Source: JBGSQR01 sp964509295 (lineage in GTDB: Bacteria; Desulfobacterota; Desulfuromonadia; Geobacterales; Pseudopelobacteraceae). Taken from it: a DNA stretch of 64,000 nt. This document shows, piece by piece, positions 36,385 through 45,083 of the stretch. Under the pieces are notes generated by a model, which was not told the DNA's origin, searched no databases, and worked only from the letters and a program-made list of their open reading frames with translations. The translations under genes were made by a program, and so were the position numbers. The stretch lies in NCBI GenBank assembly GCA_964509295.1, contig CAZDWS010000004.1, positions 258,497 to 322,496 of the forward strand, given 5' to 3'. How positions within the stretch are numbered: the first letter of the stretch is position 1; each line of letters begins with the position of its first letter.

Positions 36385-36864
36385 ATGACGCAGGAAAATA
36401 TCAACAGTTACGAACCATCTGACAGACTGATCACAACAGCTCCGGCTAGCCAGCTTTACGGTTCTGAAACCATCCTGCTGGCCGAAGATGACAATAACAT
36501 CTTAAAACTGGTTGAAACAATTCTGACCACCTTTGGCTATGATGTTATTACTGCCGTTGACGGGCAAGACTGCATCAACAAATTTATTGAGCACAAAGCC
36601 AAAATTCACTTGATCCTGATGGACATGATGATGCCTAAAAAAAATGGTCAACAGGCGTATGAAGAAATAAAGCAGCTAAAACCTGAAGTAAAAGTACTTT
36701 TCTCCAGCGGTTATTCCGATATATCCTTGCGAGACAAACTGGCAACAGATGATGCAACAGACCTGATTTTAAAGCCGGCCCCGCCAGAAGAGCTGTTAAA
36801 AAAGATCAGAAGCATGCTGGACAACCAAAAAACAGGAGAAAACATTAGAATTATACAAAAATAG
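36385..36864 (+). CDS. Stand-alone response regulator receiver protein
   Basis: A 159-residue protein: a 27-residue N-terminal tail and then one receiver domain. The acidic pair is in LLAEDDNN, the phospho-acceptor Asp80 is in LILMDMMMPKKNG, the switch Ser is in LFSSGYSD and the Lys is in LILKPAPPEEL. There is no output domain. This type often serves hybrid kinases as a partner or phosphate sink. AGGAG (36372-36376) sets the start. No kinase gene is adjacent. Confidence 0.9.
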   Translation: MTQENINSYEPSDRLITTAPASQLYGSETILLAEDDNNILKLVETILTTFGYDVITAVDGQDCINKFIEHKAKIHLILMDMMMPKKNGQQAYEEIKQLKPEVKVLFSSGYSDISLRDKLATDDATDLILKPAPPEELLKKIRSMLDNQKTGENIRIIQK

Positions 36865-36920
36865 CTTATTAGCCATTGATCTATCAGGTTTTTATATGTT
36901 ATAAAAATAAGGATTATCTG

Positions 36921-36950
36921 CCACGGAGATCAAATCTCGGTGGTTTTTTA
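36921..36950 (+). terminator. Rho-independent terminator
   Basis: CCACGGAGAT-CAA-ATCTCGGTGG (one mismatch) followed by six Ts, 57 bp after the receiver gene. Confidence 0.85.
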
Positions 36951-37004
36951 TTTATACAGATAGCTAGCGCCCGCCTGCGTTGCATCCGACCAAAGGAGTT
37001 CCCC

Positions 37005-38120
37005 CTGAAAGCCCATAGATTTTCAATTTTGCCTCGATCTGTAATTGCAACACCGTTTATTTTTGCACTGTCCTTTGCCCTGTCCGGCTGCTGGGAACAA
37101 AATGCCGGCAATCTGTCAGATTCCAAAAATAAAGAAAATTCTGCCCCGACAGCAGCAGCTTTAACTGCAACCACCTCTGACAAGGCTGCTCCAAAAGCTT
37201 TTGCCAATAACAGCAGTTCTATCCGTGCAGCCCGTCCTGAGATTTCTGCCCCCAAGATAAAATACAATGCGGGTGAAGATCCGGAGTTTGCCAAGAGAAA
37301 AGGCTGGCCGGTTAAAATGCCTGCACCTCTGACAGGATCCATACTTCCACAGAAGCGCATTGTCACCTATTACGGCAATCCGCTTTCAAAGAAGATGGGA
37401 GCGCTGGGTGAGTTTCCAAAAGATGAAATGTTAGCGAAACTGAACAAGGAAGTGGCAAAATGGAATGCGGCCGATCCGTCCACACCGGTTCAGCCGGCAC
37501 TGCACCTGATTGCCGTAGTAGCCCAGGGAGATCCGGGCAAGGCAGGAAAATACCGGATGGTTATTCCTGACAAAATAGTTAACCAGGTTTACGAGTGGGC
37601 AAAAGAGAACAAGTCCATACTGTTTATCGACATCCAGACCGGCCATGAAGACATCCGCACACTGCTGCCCCGTTTTGAATGGCTGCTGAAAAACCCGGAT
37701 GTACATCTGGGGATTGATCCGGAATTCAACCTGATTAAAAACAAGGTCAAACCGGGCAAGAAAATCGGGACATATGATGCGGATGACATCAACTATGCCT
37801 CAGGTTATTTGAAGGACCTGGTCAAGAAATACAACCTGCCGCCAAAGGTGTTTGTTATCCACAGGTTTACGCGCAACGGCGTCACCAACGCCGACAAGAT
37901 CACCCTGCGCCCGGAAGTGCAGATCGTCATGCACATGGACGGCTGGGGTGCCCCCTGGCTGAAGCGCGACTCCTACAAGGACTACATTGTCGCCGAACCG
38001 GTCCAGTTCACCGGCTTCAAACTTTTCTATCACAACGATACGAAAAAGGGTGATCCGCTGATGACACCGCAGGATGTGCTGAAGCTGAATCCGAAGCCAC
38101 TCTACATCCAGTACCAGTAG
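37005..38120 (+). CDS. Exported lipoprotein of unknown function, probable CTG start
   Basis: A 371-residue lipoprotein. The signal peptide ends in a lipobox, FALSGC, with Cys29 the lipidation site; a low-complexity Ala/Ser/Asn linker follows. The folded domain (about 105-371) includes ILFIDIQTGHEDIRTLLPRF, DVHLGIDPEF and PPKVFVIHRFT, which hint at a TIM-barrel with acidic residues at strand ends, but I do not recognise a family. The reading frame is open from 36876, but the transcript terminator lies there. AAGGAG (36993-36998) is 6 bp before CTG 37005, which gives an ideal signal peptide; TTG 37029 is the alternative. It is transcribed alone between two terminators. Confidence 0.75.
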   Translation: MKAHRFSILPRSVIATPFIFALSFALSGCWEQNAGNLSDSKNKENSAPTAAALTATTSDKAAPKAFANNSSSIRAARPEISAPKIKYNAGEDPEFAKRKGWPVKMPAPLTGSILPQKRIVTYYGNPLSKKMGALGEFPKDEMLAKLNKEVAKWNAADPSTPVQPALHLIAVVAQGDPGKAGKYRMVIPDKIVNQVYEWAKENKSILFIDIQTGHEDIRTLLPRFEWLLKNPDVHLGIDPEFNLIKNKVKPGKKIGTYDADDINYASGYLKDLVKKYNLPPKVFVIHRFTRNGVTNADKITLRPEVQIVMHMDGWGAPWLKRDSYKDYIVAEPVQFTGFKLFYHNDTKKGDPLMTPQDVLKLNPKPLYIQYQ

Positions 38121-38124
38121 TGAT

Positions 38125-38163
38125 AAAAAAAGTGCCCTGCAACAGTTGCAGGGCACTTTTTTA
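38125..38163. terminator. Bidirectional terminator
   Basis: A 13-bp perfect stem (38130-38142 with 38146-38158; GTGCCCTGCAA and its complement) with a 3-nt loop, A-run on the left and T-run on the right, between the convergent lipoprotein and deaminase genes. Confidence 0.93.
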
Positions 38164-38173
38164 TGCCTGAATA

Positions 38174-38611
38174 TCAAACCCCGATATCCTCATTCCACAG
38201 CTCCGGCTTTTCGGCAATAAAACCGGTCATCAGCCGGATGCAGCTTTGATCCTGCAGGACCTCAACAATCACGCCCCGCGACTTAAGCCACTGTTCTTCG
38301 CCCATGAAAGTACGGTTTTCACCGATAATTACCTTTGGTATACCATACAGAACAATCGCCCCGCTGCACATGGGACATGGTGACAGAGTCGTATAGAGTA
38401 CGGATTCCCGATAGACCTGGGCAGGCTGACGACCGGCGTTTTCCAGAGCATCCATTTCGCCGTGAAGAATAGCACTACCCTGCTGTACACGCCTGTTGTG
38501 TCCCCGCCCGATGATCCTGCCATTATGGACAATCACCGAACCGATAGGTATGCCGCCTTCGGCCAGTCCCTTCTTTGCCTCTTCTATGGCCGCCTGCATG
38601 TAGATATCCAT
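38174..38611 (-). CDS. Cytosine deaminase, yeast Fcy1 type
   Basis: A 145-residue zinc deaminase. The zinc site is His50 with catalytic Glu52 (ILHGEMD) and Cys79/Cys82 (SPCPMC). YTTLSPCPMC with GAIVLYGIPKVIIGEN and the C-terminal WNEDIG match the small yeast cytosine deaminase rather than TadA or the large bacterial CodA. It would convert cytosine to uracil for pyrimidine salvage. A guanine-deaminase-like or tRNA role cannot be excluded but is less likely given the C-terminus. It is transcribed singly. Confidence 0.85.
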   Translation of the reverse strand: MDIYMQAAIEEAKKGLAEGGIPIGSVIVHNGRIIGRGHNRRVQQGSAILHGEMDALENAGRQPAQVYRESVLYTTLSPCPMCSGAIVLYGIPKVIIGENRTFMGEEQWLKSRGVIVEVLQDQSCIRLMTGFIAEKPELWNEDIGV

Positions 38612-38643
38612 AAGATTTCCTTTCCTGAATCTAGTGAGTCAAA

Positions 38644-38862
38644 TCAGTTTGCAAAATACTCTGCCGTTGTTTTGACAGATTTGATACCAACCGAAATTTT
38701 GGAACCGTCCACTTTTCTGCCATGAACAACAAACTCACTCAAACCCGTATGGTTAACGCTACCCCAGTCGTAGGTGCAACCCAGCCGGGTCCAGGGGTCA
38801 AAACTGAGGCGCCAACGCAGGCAGAGCAGAAGAATCAAGACCTTCACACAGTTCGTTATCAA
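38644..38862 (-). pseudogene. Possible gene remnant
   Basis: A 72-codon frame on the minus strand overlapping the 3' end of the histidine-phosphatase gene in another frame. The downstream part, including DPWTRLGCTYDWGSVNHTG and LSEFVVHGRKVDGSKISVG, reads like genuine protein and looks like the C-terminal tail of a longer one, but no start signal or body is present. It may be the remains of a gene deleted next to the lipoprotein cluster. Function unknown. Confidence 0.3.
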
Positions 38863-40246
38863 CAGTCAGATTACCCTGGGCATCCAGTTTTACGGTCCAG
38901 ATGGTGTCGTAATCAGGGCTTGGCCAGTTAGTTGGCAGGAGCGGCAAGCTATTGCCCCCATAACTGGTAAGGAGCGCATTAATCATCGGTTTGATACGTG
39001 AGGACTCCCACGCCACCAGCACGGTCTGACTTGAGAACTTGCCGCCGGTAAAGAAAAAGTCACTGGAGAGCTGCGATACGTCAGGATCCAATATGGAAAA
39101 ACTCGAGACCAGCTGATAAGGCAAATCATTGGCGATAACATAGGGCAGTATCGTTAATGACGGCCTGACGTACGAAAAATTGTTTTCACCCACAGGAAAC
39201 CACTGTGCGGGATCAATGGAATAAACCATGTTCGGGCTTATCTTGCCGTTAAGAGCATTGGAGAGCGCCAGTGAACGCCACTGCCCCGCCCCCACAAAAT
39301 TTCCGTTTTCAAAATGGTACCCCGTATCCGGATGGGCGTCTGCGTGCCGAATAATGTATACTTTCTGGTTCTTGTTGATGTACGCCGGGACGGTGACACC
39401 ATCAACCCCTCCGATACGTAAAGTGCTGAAATATGGCTGCTGCGAATTTGTACATACAGCGCTCTGCACCGGCGCCGGCAGGACCGGATAAGTGATCTGC
39501 GGATTCAGATTACTGTTGTATGTAACCAGGCTGACGCTGCCGGAAGTCGGTATTGAGATGGCATAGACATGGTTTGGCCCCATATAGGTTGTGGGGAGAT
39601 TCAGATTGTAACCGTAATGAGTGTTTATTTTCGCCAGCAAGGCGCTGATTGTCTCCCATGGTGCTGAAAAGACATAATAACCGGGGATCTTGTTATCAAT
39701 TATACCGTATGCCAACGAATCGTTATTGTTATTGGTATTGTTGAAGTCCAGCCCGGTACAATTAGGACAGTATTGAGCCGGTACAGACACGCCGCTGGGC
39801 ACACCTCCCTGCCCATAGGACACGTTGATCGGGTAGCTGTTGGCGGTGTAGGTGGACGTGGCACTAACAGGCAGGGTGATCTGGTTGAGCAGGGCAAACT
39901 GCTGAATAAAGCCGATTGCCGTCATGTCAGGATAATTGTTGGCGGTCTGCAGATGGGTCATGGGTGAGAGTGCGTAAATTGCGGTTACATTATTCCCCCC
40001 CAGCAGTTGCTGTTTCAGGTACGAGGCCATGCGAAGCGAACGCTGCAAGCCCTGGCTGGTCAGATTTGCCGTATCCGGATCCACATCCCCGGCCGCCTGG
40101 TAAGCCAGATCCGGGCTTGAGACAAAGATCATGTTGACGTTGTTGGCGCTCAGCGGAGCGGTACTGTTATTGGAACCGGAACAGCTTGCAAGCAGCACCA
40201 CGCTCAGTACCAGAAAGAATAACCTTACAAAAAAATTTGTCCTCAT
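38798..40246 (-). CDS. Lipoprotein with two degenerate histidine-phosphatase-like domains
   Basis: A 482-residue protein with a lipoprotein signal (VVLLASC). An N-terminal region (about 38-130) keeps the outline of a histidine phosphatase (LTSQGLQRS, SPMTHLQTA), but the RHG motif is replaced by VSSPD. A second region (about 290-470) has IIRHADAHP, but the position of the second catalytic His reads AWESSRI rather than WEH. Asn/Thr-rich linkers lie between. It may be a binding protein rather than an active enzyme. It is last in a minus-strand run that includes two phosphoesterases. Confidence 0.7.
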   Translation of the reverse strand: MRTNFFVRLFFLVLSVVLLASCSGSNNSTAPLSANNVNMIFVSSPDLAYQAAGDVDPDTANLTSQGLQRSLRMASYLKQQLLGGNNVTAIYALSPMTHLQTANNYPDMTAIGFIQQFALLNQITLPVSATSTYTANSYPINVSYGQGGVPSGVSVPAQYCPNCTGLDFNNTNNNNDSLAYGIIDNKIPGYYVFSAPWETISALLAKINTHYGYNLNLPTTYMGPNHVYAISIPTSGSVSLVTYNSNLNPQITYPVLPAPVQSAVCTNSQQPYFSTLRIGGVDGVTVPAYINKNQKVYIIRHADAHPDTGYHFENGNFVGAGQWRSLALSNALNGKISPNMVYSIDPAQWFPVGENNFSYVRPSLTILPYVIANDLPYQLVSSFSILDPDVSQLSSDFFFTGGKFSSQTVLVAWESSRIKPMINALLTSYGGNSLPLLPTNWPSPDYDTIWTVKLDAQGNLTVDNELCEGLDSSALPALAPQF

Positions 40247-40346
40247 ATTGTCAACCTTTTCCAGGCCAATGAATGGGAATTGCCAAGGCGACCTGACCGG
40301 TAAACCGGAAACCTAAAAGCGATTATATCTGATATTTAGCTACGGT

Positions 40347-40464
40347 GGGTTTTGCCCCCTCTTAAGTTAAGAGGGGCGGGGGGAGTTATGTTACACAACG
40401 ATTTAACCCCTCCCAGCCTCCCTTTAGGCCCCAGAGGGTCCTTAACTAAGGGGAGGAGCCAAAA
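40347..40464. repeat. Dispersed C/T-rich palindromic repeat
   Basis: GGGTTTTGCCCCCTCTTAAG opens and CTTAACTAAGGGGAGGAGCC with CAAAAC closes the element. The ends are imperfect inverted copies, and a second hairpin (CCTCCC...GGGAGG-like) sits within. It lies between the two lipoprotein genes and may reduce read-through. It is similar in style to 56012-56128. Confidence 0.6.
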
Positions 40465-40508
40465 CTGAACCCCATAGATAATCAGCAAACTAAAATGGTC
40501 AATCCAGA

Positions 40509-42308
40509 CTACAAATGCGTCCCTTTGCTGGAAATGATCCCCTGCATGGTTGTGCTCAACACTTTGATCAGCTCGGCATTTACAGCATGGGAAGTCACAT
40601 CACCGCCGGTTCTGACCGCCGGAGCAGGAGTAACGTTATCATTGCCGCCGAATATCCGGGCAGCGCCGATGGCATATCCGCGCGATTTGTATGCGGGCGA
40701 ACCGGGCACAACCGCCGGATCCACATTGGTTATTATGATTGAAATATTATTGTCCGTATTGCGACGAATGTCGAACGTACGGAACTGTTGCGGAAAGTCC
40801 CGCAGAGATGAGGTTTCAACCTCCCAGAAACTGTTTGCTGAAGTCTGTACAGGTAAAGCAGCCGGATCAAACGGCTGTGGTGTAACCGTGTTCATGTGAC
40901 GATGGCCGGAGATCCAGAGCATCAGATTCGGATAGTTATGAAGTTCGGCAAGTAACGACGCATCTGTAACAACTGTAGGCGGAAGGCCGAATAAATTCAT
41001 GTTCCCCTGGGTCGGGTCGGTAAGGCTGACATAAGGGTGCAACGGGATATGTGCTGCGATTATCATGAGTTTATTGTTGGTCTGACCCTCCAGCAGTTCT
41101 GCTTTCAACCAGTCGAACCGGACCTGGTCAAGACAGCCGGCGGCATAATTAATATTCGGATTTGTAGGATCAGCAGTACCTTTGCAGGTATCATCCAGCA
41201 CAATCACCTTGATCGGTATATCCGACTTGGGCTGAAAGCTGTACGAGGTAAAGTCATTATCAATATTGCTCTGGCTGAAACCGTGACCGACCGGGTTTGA
41301 AGTTGTTGTAAAAAATTCGCGCATCCAGTTCTGGCTTGAAGAGGTAGCTGACACAAGAGAACGGCGGTCAGGATCGGCAACCACTGTGGGAGCCGTAGTG
41401 TAGAGAGAGTCCGGGCCAGCCTTGATGATATTCCCATAAGTGGTCGAGCCGTCCACCACACCCATATAGAAGCCGGTTCCATGAATACCGGCATAGGTAG
41501 GCAAAGCATTGTTTTCTGAGTTAATGACATTTGTTCCGATATGAGCCGCCAGAGTTTTGTCAAACTCATAGAACGAGCCCATCATGTACTGATCGTGATT
41601 GCCGATGGTCTGATACCACGGAATCGCCTTATTGAGACCGGCAGCTTTGTAAGGCATCTGATAATCGATGCTGTCGGCACCTGCATGGGCTCCGGAGCTG
41701 GGTGTAATAACCTTGCCGTCAATCACATCAATATACCATCTCAGTTCGTTATACTGGGCGTTGTTGATGGTGTCACCCAGAGAGATGCCGAAATCAAAGG
41801 GCGTTTTTTTATGCAGGGCGTTGATCGTCTGGATAGCGGCATCCAGCACCTGGGTCGTAGAGATAATGACCGGTGAATAGGCCGAAGACTGGTTTGATCC
41901 ATAGGATGAACTCCAGCCGACATAATTGGCCTGAGCCGGGGATTCCTTGTCGGTGATATGGATGTCGGTTATGGTAAAGAAGGTCAGCAGACGCGCAGAA
42001 TTGCTTGCCGTATTGCCCGGCGCAAAGTCAGTCCGCCTGTCATGGTTCAGACCTGGACCAGTATCCCATTTTGAGTAAAGAAATTGCTCATACAGATAGA
42101 CTTCCCTCGGCTCGATAATCGGCCAGCCATTTGGCAGAAAACGGGGCAGGATCTGCTGCTCGGCGGTTGTATAAACATTGGCAGCAATCGGCCACTCTGC
42201 TGCCTGCCGGTTACTGGAATCACTGCCTCCGCATGCAGCCAGCAGCACTTGGAGCATCAATATGAATGCCAGACCTGATAACCTGTAATTGCTGTGGCGT
42301 TTGTTCAT
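40509..42308 (-). CDS. Lipoprotein metallophosphoesterase (TIGR03768-like)
   Basis: A 599-residue calcineurin-type phosphoesterase exported by Sec, with lipobox LLAACGG. All dimetal motifs are visible: FFTITDIHITDKES (Asp-x-His), SLGDTINNA (Gly-Asp), TIGNHDQYM (Gly-Asn-His-Asp/Glu), IAAHIPLHP and ISGHRHMNT (Gly-His-x-His). The substrate is unknown. ATG 42306-42308 follows AGGAGG. It is a paralogue of the Tat-exported gene at 42956 (shared DGKVITPSSGAHAGA and SSLRDFPQQFRTF). Confidence 0.9.
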   Translation of the reverse strand: MNKRHSNYRLSGLAFILMLQVLLAACGGSDSSNRQAAEWPIAANVYTTAEQQILPRFLPNGWPIIEPREVYLYEQFLYSKWDTGPGLNHDRRTDFAPGNTASNSARLLTFFTITDIHITDKESPAQANYVGWSSSYGSNQSSAYSPVIISTTQVLDAAIQTINALHKKTPFDFGISLGDTINNAQYNELRWYIDVIDGKVITPSSGAHAGADSIDYQMPYKAAGLNKAIPWYQTIGNHDQYMMGSFYEFDKTLAAHIGTNVINSENNALPTYAGIHGTGFYMGVVDGSTTYGNIIKAGPDSLYTTAPTVVADPDRRSLVSATSSSQNWMREFFTTTSNPVGHGFSQSNIDNDFTSYSFQPKSDIPIKVIVLDDTCKGTADPTNPNINYAAGCLDQVRFDWLKAELLEGQTNNKLMIIAAHIPLHPYVSLTDPTQGNMNLFGLPPTVVTDASLLAELHNYPNLMLWISGHRHMNTVTPQPFDPAALPVQTSANSFWEVETSSLRDFPQQFRTFDIRRNTDNNISIIITNVDPAVVPGSPAYKSRGYAIGAARIFGGNDNVTPAPAVRTGGDVTSHAVNAELIKVLSTTMQGIISSKGTHL

Positions 42309-42360
42309 ACCTGCCTCCTGTAATATCCATAACATATTATAACTGCTTTCAGAATTAACT

Positions 42361-42867
42361 CTAGACCGAGTTGTTTTGACCGCCGAAAAACATCCCCATG
42401 ACCCTCTCCCGCCCAATGGCGCGGATCAGTTCACACATGGCACAGTAAACAAAGAAAAGGACTATCAACCAGATCTGAATCAGCCAGAAATGTGCCCAGA
42501 CGGTTTCAGCCATGAATTGCCGATTTGCCTCCCCGAAACTATCCTGTTTTACAAGCTTTGGAACGATGCGCTCCAGATATTGAAGAAGAACTGCTGCCAT
42601 AAAATATATCAGGCATTTCCAGGTGGTGTTATAGAACAGCTGCCGGTCCTGGAATCTGTTGACAAAGGGGAGCTTGTCAACCATCAGCACCACTTTACCG
42701 ATCATAAATGCGCCGACAAACGCTGCCCCGAAACCGGTCCAGGAGATACCATATTCGCTCAGGATCAACTTTTTGGTTATCAGGATCAGGCTGAAGGCGA
42801 TGAAGAAAAAAACCGCCGGCGGGAGCAGTTCCAGATATTCGTGTTTGATGATCTTCAATAGTTTCAT
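42361..42867 (-). CDS. Small integral membrane protein, unknown
   Basis: A 168-residue protein with about four hydrophobic helices: near 14-32 (LLPPAVFFFIAFSLILIT), 44-64 (FGAAFVGAFMIGKVVLMV), 85-100 and 125-147 (HFWLIQIWLIVLFFVYCAM). A basic tail carries IRAIGRERVMGMFFGG. No family recognised. GGAGAGG precedes the ATG. It lies between the two phosphoesterase genes, behind the interleaved hairpins at 42884-42936, and may anchor or scaffold them. Confidence 0.75.
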   Translation of the reverse strand: MKLLKIIKHEYLELLPPAVFFFIAFSLILITKKLILSEYGISWTGFGAAFVGAFMIGKVVLMVDKLPFVNRFQDRQLFYNTTWKCLIYFMAAVLLQYLERIVPKLVKQDSFGEANRQFMAETVWAHFWLIQIWLIVLFFVYCAMCELIRAIGRERVMGMFFGGQNNSV

Positions 42868-42883
42868 GGCAACCTCTCCATTG

Positions 42884-42936
42884 CAGATTCATACAAAAGG
42901 CTCAACCACAGTATGAATCTGAAGGTTGAGCCTTTT
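42884..42936 (-). promoter_or_regulatory. Interleaved inverted repeats (alternative hairpins) upstream of the membrane-protein gene
   Basis: Two perfect inverted repeats in the order A-B-A'-B'. A is CAGATTCATAC (42884-42894) and A' is 42911-42921 (11 bp). B is AAAAGGCTCAACC (42895-42907) and B' is 42924-42936 (13 bp). B/B' with its flanks looks like a terminator. Loops of 0-3 nt between stems make both helices together unlikely, so the RNA can choose one. This suggests an attenuator or switch. Confidence 0.6.
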
Positions 42937-42955
42937 GCCCCGATGCCAGGCGGGC

Positions 42956-45061
42956 CTAAAGCAGAGGGTACAGCGTCTGCAGCTTTGCCTTCATGTCCGG
43001 ATTCAGCTGCTTGAATAGCTGTGCATTGTACGAGGCATTGTAAGGGACCCCTTTAGAGGTCAGGTCCACAAACTGGATTGACGGATCTGTCGGCGCCGGA
43101 TTCCCATGATTCGGTGAGCTTGGATCAGGATCTCCACCCCGTGGGCGGGTCGGGTCTACAGGGCCGAAATCCACTCCATACATGGTCTGATAGTTGGGAG
43201 GGTTCCCCTTTAACGGATTTTGGAGTATCTGCTGGATTGCTATGGCATATTTGCGTGATGTTGCCGCAGGGGTGCCTTCCTTCACCGCAATATCAACATT
43301 GATCGCCTCGATTGAGATTGTGTAGTCACTGTTGATAAATATTTCAAAGGTGCGGAACTGCTGCGGGAAGTCACGCAGGGAGGAGCTTTCAACCTGCCAG
43401 AACCCTTTCTCGGGCGCATTGACCGGATCAGGGGACTTAAAGGCTTTGACATGATTGACATGGCGATGCCCGGATATCCACATCAAAAGGTTGGTGGAGT
43501 TCTGAAGAGTCGTAACCAGCTCCGTGATGGTGCATGCATTGGTGATTGTGGCATTCGGATCACCAAGCCACCACTCCAGCTCGGTGCCCACATTGGCAAC
43601 ACAGATCGGGATATGGCAGGCTATGATCATTAACTGTTTGGCCAGCTGACCATCAGCGAGCTCAGCCTGTAGCCAGGCCCAGCGTGTTGCGTCAAGAAAG
43701 CCGTGGCCATGGATGTCAAGTGAACCGTCGTCTTCCCGCTGGGTATCATCCAGCACAATCACCTTCAGCGGTACATCCGACTTTGGCAGAAAACTGTAAC
43801 AGGCAAAACCGGCTCGTTCGTTTGCTGGAACCAGGTTGATAAAATTGAGGTTGGAAGTCACCAGGTTAAAGCCATGTCCAACCGGACCGGTGGTTGTATT
43901 GAAAAACTCCTGCATCCATTCTGTTCTGTGCAGAGAGCGGCGGTTTGGATCAGCCACCACCTTGGGCGCGGTTGCAAAAGTTCCTGCGTATTTTACCGTG
44001 CCGTAGGGAGTTGTGCCATCGATGACACCCTGATAATAATTATCAGCCGGATCATTGCGCCTTGTAACGTTGATGTTGGCAGGGAACGCGGCCGGGGTCT
44101 GGATAGTGACCGGGGTGAGCAGCTTATTCGACACGGACCAGACCGTATCGCTGATGTATGAGTCGGCAAGTCCAGGAGTCTCATAGACCGGGAATGAGCC
44201 GATCATGAAGTGGTCATGGTTGCCAAGCGCCTGATAGAACGGGATTGTTCTGTCCAGACCGGCAGCCTTGAATGGTTTCTGGTAATCAATGGTGGCGGCC
44301 CCGGCATGAGCACCGGAACTGGGGGTAATGACCTTTCCGTCGATAATGTCCAGATACCACCTCAGCTCATTGTACATGCTTGTATTGCAAACATCCCCCA
44401 GGGAGATGAAGAAATCAAAGGGATCTTTCTTGTGCAGGGCGTTAGCCGTCTGAATAGCTGCGTCAAAGACCTGGGGCGTGTACATCATGACGCCTGAGTA
44501 GATGGAACTGTTCTGCCCGGCAAAGCCCGAATTACTCTGCTGGACATAGATCAGCTGGTTTGGCGCCTCTTTATCCGTTAAATGGATATCGGTCATGGCA
44601 AAGAAGTTCAGCAGACGTGTTGTTTTGGAAACTGATGCGGCATTGTAGACGGGCGGCATGATATCCAGCCTTGGCACGACCGGAAGCGGCCAGTTAACAA
44701 AGGTCCACTTGCCGTAGCCCAGTTTGTCGTAGTCTGCAACCTGGCACAACTTGTTCCAGGTGAGTGCGTTCCCGCCATTGGGGCTTTGAAGCGGATCGGC
44801 CGGAAACGGCATGGAACCTGGTGTGACAGGATTAGAAGCCGGCGTATAAGGAAACGAGACCATTCGCTCGTTTGTTTTCACCACTGTGGAATCAATCGGG
44901 TAACTGGTGACTGTAGTTGAGTTGTTGCTGCCGCAGCCGAACATAAGCGGACTTAAGGAAACGCAGGCAACCGTGCCGGCTGACATCTTTATAAAGTCGC
45001 GACGAGTCAAACCACAAACTTTGTCTAATGAACCTTCAAATGGTGATTCATGATCGGACAT
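42956..45061 (-). CDS. Tat-exported metallophosphoesterase (TIGR03768-like)
   Basis: A 701-residue paralogue of the protein at 40509. A twin-arginine signal LTRRDFIKMSAG (Arg20-Arg21) is followed by a hydrophobic stretch and FGCGS, a possible lipobox. Calcineurin-type motifs are FFAMTDIHLTDKEAP, SLGDVCNTS, ALGNHDHFM, IACHIPICV and ISGHRHVNH. It is longer than its paralogue because of inserts after the GNHD motif and a Pro-rich C-terminal region. Tat export implies folding and metal loading in the cytoplasm. It lies 22 bp after the alpha/beta hydrolase gene, in the same operon. Confidence 0.9.
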   Translation of the reverse strand: MSDHESPFEGSLDKVCGLTRRDFIKMSAGTVACVSLSPLMFGCGSNNSTTVTSYPIDSTVVKTNERMVSFPYTPASNPVTPGSMPFPADPLQSPNGGNALTWNKLCQVADYDKLGYGKWTFVNWPLPVVPRLDIMPPVYNAASVSKTTRLLNFFAMTDIHLTDKEAPNQLIYVQQSNSGFAGQNSSIYSGVMMYTPQVFDAAIQTANALHKKDPFDFFISLGDVCNTSMYNELRWYLDIIDGKVITPSSGAHAGAATIDYQKPFKAAGLDRTIPFYQALGNHDHFMIGSFPVYETPGLADSYISDTVWSVSNKLLTPVTIQTPAAFPANINVTRRNDPADNYYQGVIDGTTPYGTVKYAGTFATAPKVVADPNRRSLHRTEWMQEFFNTTTGPVGHGFNLVTSNLNFINLVPANERAGFACYSFLPKSDVPLKVIVLDDTQREDDGSLDIHGHGFLDATRWAWLQAELADGQLAKQLMIIACHIPICVANVGTELEWWLGDPNATITNACTITELVTTLQNSTNLLMWISGHRHVNHVKAFKSPDPVNAPEKGFWQVESSSLRDFPQQFRTFEIFINSDYTISIEAINVDIAVKEGTPAATSRKYAIAIQQILQNPLKGNPPNYQTMYGVDFGPVDPTRPRGGDPDPSSPNHGNPAPTDPSIQFVDLTSKGVPYNASYNAQLFKQLNPDMKAKLQTLYPLL

Positions 45062-45083
45062 AACAATCTCCTTTTGTTTGTGG

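Noticed and set aside
42376..42861. 161-codon plus-strand frame
   Set aside because: Antisense to the four-helix membrane protein, which has a good ribosome site and clear hydrophobic helices.
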